8,787 bases of DNA from positions 1-8,787 of the forward strand of contig JAOUGY010000149.1 in the NCBI GenBank assembly GCA_029865445.1. Direction: 5' to 3'. This DNA comes from Acidimicrobiia bacterium. Its GTDB lineage: Bacteria; Actinomycetota; Acidimicrobiia; Spongiisociales; ZC4RG35. Positions 1 to 6,092 of the stretch are shown piece by piece (within the stretch, counting starts at the first letter, position 1; each line of letters opens with the position of its first letter). The position numbers and the translations under genes were made by a program. The notes under the pieces are model-generated. The model had not been told where the DNA came from. It saw nothing but the letters and a program-made list of their open reading frames with translations, and searched no databases.

Positions 1-550
1 CGAACGTGGGTACGTGGAAGCCGCCGACCGTGTCGAGCCAAGCCGCCAGCTTCTGCCAACTGTTCTCCCCGCTCGCAGTCGTCCCCGATATCTTCGGGAG
101 CTCACCGATCACCACCTCGATCGCTGCACCAAAGAGAAAGCCGGTGATCACCGGCTTGGACAAGAAGCTCGAGACCCAGCCCATGCGAAACGCCGCCAAA
201 GCAACGAATGCAAGACCTGCTGCGACCGTGATCCCGGCAACGAGCCGAGCTGCGTCGTCACCGGCCAACCCGGTGGCGGCCACTGCGCTGGCTGCCACCG
301 CAGCCAAGGCAGAACTGGGTCCGGTCGAGATCTGCCGTGAGGTACCGAACAGTGCATACAGGATCGCACCGGCGGCGGCCGCATACAGACCGGCGGCCAA
401 CGGCACTTGAGCGATGCCGGCGTAGCCGAGCGCCTTGGGGATCACCAACGCCGACACGGTGACACCGGCCATCACGTCATATCGAAGGTCGGACCGGTCG
501 TAGGACGGCAGCCAGTCGAGAATGGGTAGATAGCGCCTCAGGCGACTCAT
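1..550 (-). CDS. SulP-family anion permease (sulfate permease type), N-terminal part, runs off the window
   Basis: The first 183 codons of a membrane permease read on the minus strand from ATG at 550; the rest lies beyond position 1. The SulP pattern is clear: a short cytoplasmic lead (LPILDWLPSYDRSDLRYD, residues 8-25), then the first helix with DVMAGVTVSALVIPKALGYA (25-44, with the family proline P38 and Y43-A44), then GLYAAAAGAILYALFGTSRQ (54-73) and ISTGPSSALAA (74-84), the substrate-site region, and KPVITGFLFGAAIEVVIGEL further on. SulP proteins move sulfate, bicarbonate or other anions, usually with H+ or Na+, and most end in a STAS domain; that part is not visible, so the substrate cannot be named. 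There is no Shine-Dalgarno sequence before this ATG, but a TACTGT hexamer ends 6 nt upstream, which suits a leaderless transcript. The gene is downstream of the ABC pair on the same strand but 417 nt away, so probably a separate unit. Family call is firm, substrate is open. Confidence 0.93.
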   Translation of the reverse strand, partial: MSRLRRYLPILDWLPSYDRSDLRYDVMAGVTVSALVIPKALGYAGIAQVPLAAGLYAAAAGAILYALFGTSRQISTGPSSALAAVAASAVAATGLAGDDAARLVAGITVAAGLAFVALAAFRMGWVSSFLSKPVITGFLFGAAIEVVIGELPKISGTTASGENSWQKLAAWLDTVGGFHVPTF

Positions 551-556
551 GGGCGC

Positions 557-562
557 ACAGTA
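557..562 (-). promoter_or_regulatory. Candidate leaderless -10 box (TACTGT) for the SulP gene
   Basis: TACTGT fits the TANNNT -10 pattern common in actinobacteria and lies 6 nt before the ATG at 550, so transcription would start at or next to the start codon. This would explain the absence of a Shine-Dalgarno site. I see no good -35 sequence at the expected distance, so the call is tentative. Confidence 0.3.
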
Positions 563-926
563 ATCGCCATGCGTACTGCCATGGGGCTGGAGGGAGGGAG
601 CCGTCGACACGGGATCGGCGAGGATTCGGTCGCACGACTTTCAACAGGGTCAGCCAACTGATCGACGGAATCGACACCTGGGTCGAGCACGAAAAGTGAG
701 GATGGTGATGCGTCGCGGATTCGGTCCGAAGAGCAGCCCCCACCACCCAACCCTCGGGCGAGGTCTCCACTGCTGGTTCACTCCCTGCAGCACCCCGACG
801 CCACGAACCCGAATCACATGGCTACACCCGAGTTCCGCGAGGCGGCGAACGCGAGGTCCACAGCTGAGTCATCGGTTGGCTCGACGTGTCGTCGTCGAAT
901 CCACTCCACCTCTGTACTCGGAGTTG

Positions 927-959
927 AGGGTCTTGGATGGGCGGTTGGCCGCCGACCCT
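927..959 (-). terminator. Bulged hairpin 9 nt after the ABC operon, possible terminator without a U-tract
   Basis: AGGGTC (927-932) pairs with GACCCT (954-959), and inside it GGCGG (940-944) pairs with CCGCC (949-953) around a TTGG loop, leaving a 7-nt one-sided bulge. It starts 9 nt beyond the stop codon of the second ABC gene. No T-run follows on the minus strand, so intrinsic termination is uncertain; it could equally be a 3'-end stabilising hairpin. Confidence 0.35.
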
Positions 960-967
960 TGGCTGGT

Positions 968-2779
968 TCAGGTGCTGACGAACTCGAGTGCGATGTCGCC
1001 GGGGTCGCCTGCCGGCCCCTTGCCCTTGAACTGACTCATGTAGAGGGCGTGGTAGAACCCCTTGGCGGCCATCAGCTCGTCGTGGCCGGCCATCTCCTCG
1101 ATCACACCGCCATTGAGCACCATTATGCGGCTCGAGCCCCGGATCGTGGCGAGACGATGGGCGATCGAGAAGCTGGTCTTGTCGTCCATCAGCTTGCGCA
1201 TGCCATCCTGGATCAGTTTCTCGGTCCGAGTGTCGACGTTGGACGTCGCCTCGTCGAGGATCATCATCTTCGGATCGGCGACCATCGCTCGGGCGATCGT
1301 GATCATCTGCCGCTGGCCCTGGCTGAGGTTGGCGCCGCGCTCTGTCAACATCGTGTCGTACCCGTCGGGCAGACCGAGTATGAAATCGTGGGCGTTGGCC
1401 TTCTTGGCCGCCTCGATCGCGTCGTCCGGCGTGGCATCCTCATTCGCATAGAGAAGGTTGTTCATCACGGTGTCGGTGAACAGGAACGCCTCTTGCAGCA
1501 CGACGCCGATCTGCTTGCGGAGGCTCGCTTGGGTCAGCTTCGAGAGGTCTTGGCCGTCGATCAGGATCCTCCCGGCAGTGATGTCGTAGTAGCGGGTGAG
1601 GATGTTGATCAGGGTGCTCTTGCCGGCGCCGGTCGGCCCGCATATGCCGATGCTCTCGCCCGGTTCCACGTCGAAGGTGTTGTCGCGCAGTACCAGGCTG
1701 TGAGGGACGTATCCGAAATCGACGTGTTCGAACTGGATGCGGCCACCCTTGAACTCGTAGTCGACGGCGTCGGGTGCATCCTGGATCTCCGGCCGCTCGT
1801 CGATGATCCTGAACACGCGGTCACCGGCTGCCGACGCGTTGAGTGAGGTGGTGATCAGGTTGGCCATCTCCGCCAGCGGGGATGCCAGCAGTGCGGAGTA
1901 CCCGGCGAAGGCGATCACCGTGCCGAGTGTTGTCGACCCGTCGATGACGAGGAAGGTGCCGGCCACCAGCACGAGCACGTTCTGGACGAGGCTCAACGTC
2001 TGGGTGATCGGAAACTGCATCAGCGCGGACATGAACGCCCGCCGGCCGACCTTGTACACACCGGCGACATGCTCCTCGTGCCGCTCGGATGCCCACTGGC
2101 GGCGGTTGTTGCTGATGATGACCTTGTGGCCGCTCAGCGTCTCCTCCTGGTATGCGCTCACATCGCCGAGCGTCTCCTGGAGCCGGTTGAACGCAGGCCC
2201 CGAGACCTGGGCGATGGCGTATGCGACACCGGCGAGCAGCGGGATGGTGAGAATCGCCACGAGGGCGAGCTGCCAGTTGACGGCGAACATGACGGCGACC
2301 AGCAGGATCACCTGGATGGTCGATCGCAGGATCTGGCTGAGTGCGGTGGTGTAGAAGAGCGAAATGACCTCGGCGTCATTGGTGACGTTGCTCGACAGCT
2401 CGCCTGGGGAGTTCTTGAAGAAGAACCCCATCGACAGCGTCTGCACGTTGTCGAACAGGTCGGTTTGCAGCTCGTACAGGGCTTCCGACGCCAGCCTGGC
2501 GAACAACTGATTGGCCACGAAGCTGAACAGCAGGTACACCGCGCCGGCGGTGAGACCGACGATGGCCCACACGCTCAGGTCGCTCTTCGAGCCACCCTGG
2601 GCGATCACGTTCATCCCCCGCCCGGTGGCCGACGGGATCACGATCAGACCGACCAAGGAAATCAGCAGCGCCACTACTGCGAGCGCTGCACGGCCCTTCT
2701 TGGGGCCACCGATCATCCGTCCGACGAGTCGCAGGATCGTGCCGGCGCGCGCCTCGGTAGCATCCTCCGGGTGGCTCAT
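968..2779 (-). CDS. ABC exporter half-transporter, catalytic subunit of a heterodimer (603 aa)
   Basis: Inner-membrane ABC exporter subunit with an N-terminal six-helix domain (helices about 31-53, 70-92, 152-170, 171-190, 258-280 and 284-305) fused to an ATPase domain from about 345. ATPase motifs: Walker A GPTGAGKST (381-389), Q-loop Gln429, Walker B MMILDE with catalytic Glu510, and switch His541 in IAHRL, all intact. The signature is LSQGQ (485-489), with Gln in place of the first Gly. That change matches the subunit of heterodimeric exporters whose own signature serves the non-hydrolysing site; the partner is the gene just upstream. Length is normal for the family. The ATG at 2779 overlaps the upstream stop codon as ATGA, with AGGGGG at 2789-2784 as ribosome site, which points to translational coupling. 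Substrate unknown: members export drugs, lipids or peptides, and nothing nearby decides between these. Confidence 0.95.
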   Translation of the reverse strand: MSHPEDATEARAGTILRLVGRMIGGPKKGRAALAVVALLISLVGLIVIPSATGRGMNVIAQGGSKSDLSVWAIVGLTAGAVYLLFSFVANQLFARLASEALYELQTDLFDNVQTLSMGFFFKNSPGELSSNVTNDAEVISLFYTTALSQILRSTIQVILLVAVMFAVNWQLALVAILTIPLLAGVAYAIAQVSGPAFNRLQETLGDVSAYQEETLSGHKVIISNNRRQWASERHEEHVAGVYKVGRRAFMSALMQFPITQTLSLVQNVLVLVAGTFLVIDGSTTLGTVIAFAGYSALLASPLAEMANLITTSLNASAAGDRVFRIIDERPEIQDAPDAVDYEFKGGRIQFEHVDFGYVPHSLVLRDNTFDVEPGESIGICGPTGAGKSTLINILTRYYDITAGRILIDGQDLSKLTQASLRKQIGVVLQEAFLFTDTVMNNLLYANEDATPDDAIEAAKKANAHDFILGLPDGYDTMLTERGANLSQGQRQMITIARAMVADPKMMILDEATSNVDTRTEKLIQDGMRKLMDDKTSFSIAHRLATIRGSSRIMVLNGGVIEEMAGHDELMAAKGFYHALYMSQFKGKGPAGDPGDIALEFVST

Positions 2780-4560
2780 GACGCCCCCTGCAGGTCGAGG
2801 CCGGCGGTGATGCCACCGCCGAGCTGAGACTCGAAGATCTCCTGATACAGCGGGCTGGTCTCCAACAGGTGTTCGTGCGTGCCGTCGGCGATGATCTCAC
2901 CGTGCTCGAGCAAGTAGATGTGATCGAGGTCGATCAGGGCGCTGATCCGCTGGGCGACGTAGATCGTCGTCGCACCGTCCATGAACGTCGGGATCGCTCC
3001 CTGAACCCGGCCCTCGGTCGATGCGTCGAGGGCGCTGGTGCTGTCGTCGAGGATCAGCACCCGCGGTCGCGGCGCGAGTGCTCTGGTGATCGCCAGACGC
3101 TGTCGCTGACCGCCCGAGAAGTTGTAGCCCCGGCGAGCGACTGGTGCCTTCCACTGTTGCGGGAGCTTGGAGACGAACCCGAACGCGTCTGCCGCCCTGG
3201 CAGCCTCGAACATCACCTCGTCATCCGCGTCGGGGGCGCCGAACTTCAGGTTCGGGCGCAGCTCGTCCTGGAACAGCACCGCCTCTTGCAGGGCGACGCC
3301 GACGACCTTGCGCAGGTCGTGCAGCGACATGTCGCGGACGTCGATGCCATCGATCGTGATCTTGCCTTCGGTCACGTCGTAGAAGCGCGGGATCAAGTTC
3401 ACGAGCGCTGATTTCCCCGCCCCGGTGGCGCCGAGGAACCCGACCTGCTGGCCGGGCTCGATGGTGAGGTTGATGTTCTTCAACGCCGGCGGGTCGGAGG
3501 TGCCGTCGGCGCGGCGGAACGCGAACGACACGTTGTCGAACACCACCCGCCCCCGCACGTCGTCGTGCGTGACGGCGACGGGGTCGTCAGGCTCCCTGAT
3601 GGTCGCAACGGTCTCGTACGCCTCGAGGATCCGCCCAGCCGAGACGTCACCGCGCGAGATCAGTGGCAACACCTGAGCCAGCAGTGCCAGCGGCGTGATG
3701 ATCAAGCCCATGTACTGGGTGAACGTGCTGACCTCACCGACCGATAGACCTGCGCCATTCAGCACGTTGTTGCCGCCGACCCACATCGCCACCGCAATCG
3801 CCAGTTGGCCGAGCCCCGTGAGCAACGGGGCCAAGAACGCCACCCGCCACGCAGCCTGGTACTCAGGACCCCGCAACTCTCGGGCACGCTCTTCGAACTT
3901 GCGCATCTCATAGCGCTCTCGGACGAACGCCTTCACGACGCCGATCCCGATCAGGTTCTCCTGGAAGGTGCCGTTCAAGTCGTCGAGCGCCAGCTGACGC
4001 TGGCGGTAGGCACGATCGATTGCCGGGACGAGGAGGGCCATGATCGCCAGCACGGCGGCGATCACCACCACGACGACCCACACCAGGTTCGGTGTGTTGA
4101 TGATCGCCATTGCAACCGTCAGCAGCAAGAGGAACGGAGCCAGCGAGCCGAGCAGGATCGTGTACAACACCGCGTTCTGGATGTTCACCACATCGGAGTT
4201 CAAGCGAACCATCAGATCGCTCGTCGGGCGATGATCGAAGTTCTCGAACGAATAGCCTTGGACCTTGCTGTACAGCTCGCGGCGGACGTAGTACGCCACG
4301 CCCTGGGAGAAGAACACCGCTTGCGAGCCTGCAACCGCGATCGATACGCCCATCATGATCGCGAGGACGAGCATCCAGATGCCGACGTCGACCGCAGCGC
4401 CAGGATCGCCGGCGACCATGCCCTCGTCGACCAGCTCGCTGATCAACGAGGCATACGCCACGATGCACACCGCAGCGATGAGCATCCCCACCTGCGAGAT
4501 CACGAATCGCGCCTTGTACTCCCGCACGATCCGGAGAATCCTGAGCAACGACGTCGGCAT
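2776..4560 (-). CDS. ABC exporter half-transporter, degenerate-ATPase subunit of a heterodimer (594 aa)
   Basis: First gene of the two-gene exporter operon. It has six predicted membrane helices (about 18-42, 58-84, 132-153, 157-178, 240-262 and 278-300) and an ATPase domain from about 338. Walker A is GATGAGKS (377-384), Q-loop Gln425, and the signature FSGGQ (481-485) is canonical. Two catalytic positions are changed: Walker B reads LILDD, so the catalytic Glu is Asp506, and the switch His is Gln537 in VAQRI. In heterodimeric exporters such as TM287/288, BmrCD and LmrCD this combination marks the subunit whose Walker site binds ATP but hydrolyses it poorly, while its intact signature completes the active site of the partner. 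The pairing with the LSQGQ subunit downstream fits exactly. Start at ATG 4560 is supported by GGGAGGGAG seven nt upstream. Substrate cannot be read from the sequence. Confidence 0.95.
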   Translation of the reverse strand: MPTSLLRILRIVREYKARFVISQVGMLIAAVCIVAYASLISELVDEGMVAGDPGAAVDVGIWMLVLAIMMGVSIAVAGSQAVFFSQGVAYYVRRELYSKVQGYSFENFDHRPTSDLMVRLNSDVVNIQNAVLYTILLGSLAPFLLLLTVAMAIINTPNLVWVVVVVIAAVLAIMALLVPAIDRAYRQRQLALDDLNGTFQENLIGIGVVKAFVRERYEMRKFEERARELRGPEYQAAWRVAFLAPLLTGLGQLAIAVAMWVGGNNVLNGAGLSVGEVSTFTQYMGLIITPLALLAQVLPLISRGDVSAGRILEAYETVATIREPDDPVAVTHDDVRGRVVFDNVSFAFRRADGTSDPPALKNINLTIEPGQQVGFLGATGAGKSALVNLIPRFYDVTEGKITIDGIDVRDMSLHDLRKVVGVALQEAVLFQDELRPNLKFGAPDADDEVMFEAARAADAFGFVSKLPQQWKAPVARRGYNFSGGQRQRLAITRALAPRPRVLILDDSTSALDASTEGRVQGAIPTFMDGATTIYVAQRISALIDLDHIYLLEHGEIIADGTHEHLLETSPLYQEIFESQLGGGITAGLDLQGAS

Positions 4561-4567
4561 GTGATGT

Positions 4568-4576
4568 CTCCCTCCC
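4568..4576 (-). promoter_or_regulatory. Strong ribosome binding site of the ABC operon
   Basis: GGGAGGGAG on the minus strand, 7 nt before the ATG at 4560. It fixes the start of the 594-aa subunit. Confidence 0.75.
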
Positions 4577-4599
4577 GTTCACCGGGTCCGGATCGGTTG

Positions 4600-4605
4600 A
4601 TCGTA
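4600..4605 (-). promoter_or_regulatory. Candidate -10 box (TACGAT) for the ABC operon
   Basis: TACGAT fits TANNNT and would give a leader of roughly 30 nt that contains the strong ribosome site. No clear -35 element is seen upstream, so confidence is low. Confidence 0.25.
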
Positions 4606-4771
4606 GCCTCGAGCTTCGGCAGCAAAGGTGCCGCCCGGTCCGCTTGCCGACGCCCGCCCCCCACGTAGCGACGTCGGGTTGGCCGACCTCCTGTCCGGGC
4701 GGAAGCGCCCACACGAAGGCACGGAGCGGCCGGGCACGGCTTCCACCGGTGGCGCCGACGGCCCTGGGACT

Positions 4772-4810
4772 GATCGGTTCGAGGTCACGGTTGGTTGAAC
4801 CGGCCCGATC
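4772..4810. repeat. Imperfect inverted repeat in the divergent region, possible operator
   Basis: GATCGGTTC (4772-4780) faces GAACCG (4797-4802), a perfect 6-bp match, and the remaining GATC continues at 4807-4810 after a 4-nt insertion. It lies about 105 nt before the Anbu start. A regulator site is only a guess from position and symmetry. Confidence 0.25.
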
Positions 4811-4900
4811 CGAACGGAGCGGCCTCGGCCGTCCCCGACCTGGCCGACGGTTCGCTCACCGAGTGCGAGAATCACATCCCGCCGCGAGACGGGCACGAAC

Positions 4901-4907
4901 GGAGGTG
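4901..4907 (+). promoter_or_regulatory. Consensus ribosome binding site of the Anbu gene
   Basis: GGAGGTG sits 8 nt before the ATG at 4916. It settles the start, which matters because the second residue, Thr, must become the N-terminus for catalysis. Confidence 0.8.
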
Positions 4908-4915
4908 CGACGACG

Positions 4916-5713
4916 ATGACATATTGCCTTGCGATGCGACTCGAAGAAGGGCTGGTGTTCTTGTCGGACAGTCGCACCAACGCGGGAGTCGACAACGTCA
5001 GCACCTACCGCAAACTGCACGTGTTTCGACCCGGGCCCGACCGGATCTTCGTACTGCAGTCGGCCGGCAACCTCGGCACCACGCAGGAAGTGCTCGACCG
5101 TCTGGCGCGCGATCTGCTCGATCCGAACGCAGCGATCAGCCTCGCATCGGCCGAGCGCATGTTCGAGGTGGCGCTCTATGTCGGCTCGCTCAGCGTCGAA
5201 GTCGCGGCGAGCCACCGACACACCCTCGGCGATGCCGCCGCGGCGACATTCATCCTCGGTGGCCAGATCGCAGGTCACGATGCCGACATCTTTCTGGTGT
5301 ACCCCGAGGGCAACTGCGTGCGGGCGTCCGAGGACCGCCCATTCCTCCAGATTGGCGAAACCAAGTACGGCAAGAGCTTGCTGGACCTGGCTGTTCGCGC
5401 CAATGCCGATCTCATTCAGGCCGCCAAGATCGCGTTGTCGTCCATGACGAGCACGGCAATGGCGAACCTGTCGGTCGGCCCACCGTACGACCTCGGGATC
5501 TATCGAAATCGCTCGTTCAGCTTGGATCATGTGCGCGTCGCCGGCGAGTCGCCCTATCTCGCCCGTCTGGAGGCGGTCTGGACGAAGAGCCTGCTCGCCG
5601 CGGTGGCCGCCCTTCCCGAGGTGGAGCCGGGTGACATCGCTGAGCTCAGAGACGAGCTGACGGGAACCGGAGCCTCGGCAGATGAACCCGATCACATGGA
5701 ATCGCCCCCCTGA
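4916..5713 (+). CDS. anbu: Anbu-type proteasome homologue, Ntn hydrolase (265 aa)
   Basis: Predicted cytosolic N-terminal-nucleophile hydrolase of the Anbu family (COG3484, 'proteasome-type protease'), related to proteasome beta subunits and HslV. It opens MTYCLAMRLEEGLVFLSDSR; removal of Met exposes Thr2 as nucleophile with no propeptide. The other catalytic positions of the fold are present: Asp18 and Lys33 (17 and 32 in mature numbering) in SDSRTNAGVDNVSTYRK (17-33). Further family blocks are SAGN (49-52), GETKYGK (147-153) and SMTSTAMANLSVGPPYDL (176-193). The protein is slightly longer than the roughly 240-250 residues I recall for characterised members, owing to a polar, acidic tail after about 240. 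Anbu genes usually sit beside a circularly permuted ATP-grasp protein, an alpha-E domain protein and a transglutaminase-like protein; none is in this window. Known Anbu proteins form open-ring assemblies, and their substrate is unclear. The start is set by a perfect ribosome site. The family call is firm; cellular role is unknown. Confidence 0.94.
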   Translation: MTYCLAMRLEEGLVFLSDSRTNAGVDNVSTYRKLHVFRPGPDRIFVLQSAGNLGTTQEVLDRLARDLLDPNAAISLASAERMFEVALYVGSLSVEVAASHRHTLGDAAAATFILGGQIAGHDADIFLVYPEGNCVRASEDRPFLQIGETKYGKSLLDLAVRANADLIQAAKIALSSMTSTAMANLSVGPPYDLGIYRNRSFSLDHVRVAGESPYLARLEAVWTKSLLAAVAALPEVEPGDIAELRDELTGTGASADEPDHMESPP

Positions 5714-5823
5714 CAAGGATCGAGGGGTCTCGTGCCGCTGGCTGTGAGCGCATCAGATATCTCGGATGCATCGGAAATGCAGCTGAGTCAGGGCCCATTC
5801 TCCCCAGGCGGAGCCTCGATACC

Positions 5824-5851
5824 GTGCCGGGCATGACGACGGGGCCGGCAC
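5824..5851. repeat. Perfect 7-bp inverted repeat beside the FAS1 relic
   Basis: GTGCCGG (5824-5830) and CCGGCAC (5845-5851) are exact reverse complements with a 14-nt loop. It could form a terminator-like hairpin for Anbu, about 110 nt after its stop, or mark a deletion point next to the relic. No T-run follows. Confidence 0.35.
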
Positions 5852-5852
5852 C

Positions 5853-5921
5853 GCAAACGTGATCGACCCTGATATCGCCGCAACCAACGGCATCATTCAC
5901 TCGATCGACGCGGTGATCCTA
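5853..5921 (+). pseudogene. Relic of a fasciclin (FAS1) domain, C-terminal end only
   Basis: One plus-strand frame reads ANVIDPDIAATNGIIHSID followed by AVIL. This matches the conserved final block of FAS1 domains (Asp-Ile, then Ala-Thr-Asn-Gly-Val-Ile-His-x-Ile-Asp-x-Val-Leu). FAS1 proteins are secreted or surface-bound adhesion domains of about 140 residues. Here only the last 23 or so residues survive: in the same frame a stop lies upstream at 5784-5786 and no other FAS1 block appears in any plus-strand frame before it. The frame stays open downstream to a stop at 6015-6017 but the residues after 5921 are not FAS1-like. There is no start signal. I read it as the remains of a decayed or deleted gene; a chance match of this length and specificity is possible but unlikely. 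Confidence 0.6.
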
Positions 5922-6092
5922 CGCTTGAACCGCCGCATGTCCGGTGGACAGAGCGGACCCGTCGGTACTGTGCAGGCCCGTTGCTCACTCCCGGCTGTGA
6001 TCACCCAGCTGTGCTGACCACGGAAGTCGACCAACCAGCGCCGAGGGCTTCCTCACCCCACTGCCGTGACGAGTGCGCCGACCCGGATGCTC

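Larger units (their letters stand above)
551..967. other. 417-nt gap between the ABC pair and the SulP gene; no convincing gene
   Basis: Neither strand shows a reading frame with good start signals and family features. On the plus strand a 17-residue tail, RVSQLIDGIDTWVEHEK, ends at a stop at 697-699; on the minus strand a 31-codon frame spans 814-909. Both look somewhat protein-like but neither can be identified, so they may be eroded gene remains or chance. A bulged hairpin lies just after the ABC stop codon (927-959) and the SulP promoter candidate lies at the other end. Confidence 0.5.
4561..4915. other. 355-nt divergent intergenic region between the ABC operon and the Anbu gene
   Basis: Both flanking genes start outward from here, so promoters for both should lie inside. 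A -10 candidate is seen for the ABC side; I see no convincing -10/-35 pair for Anbu. Small inverted repeats are present: GTCGG/CCGAC (4673-4687), GGGCG/CGCCC around GAAG (4697-4710) and a longer imperfect one at 4772-4810. No protein-coding frame here looks real. Confidence 0.6.
5714..6092. other. 379-nt convergent gap between Anbu and the membrane hydrolase
   Basis: Genes on both sides end here. It holds a fasciclin-domain relic (5853-5921) directly after a 7-bp inverted repeat (5824-5851), and a minor 4-bp hairpin CGAG/CTCG at 5721-5732 just after the Anbu stop. No T-rich terminator is visible for either gene. No intact gene is present. Confidence 0.6.

Noticed and set aside
814..909. 31-codon minus-strand frame starting GTG, ending ASRNSGVAM
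   Set aside because: It looks faintly protein-like, but codon third-position bias is weak, the purine-rich sequence before it is too close to the GTG, and no family is recognisable.
818..1846. 342-codon plus-strand frame opposite the 603-aa ABC gene
   Set aside because: It mirrors the ATPase domain codons and shows no recognisable protein features or ribosome site.
3805..4668. 287-codon plus-strand frame opposite the 594-aa ABC gene
   Set aside because: It is His/Asp/Arg-rich antisense of the membrane domain with no family features.
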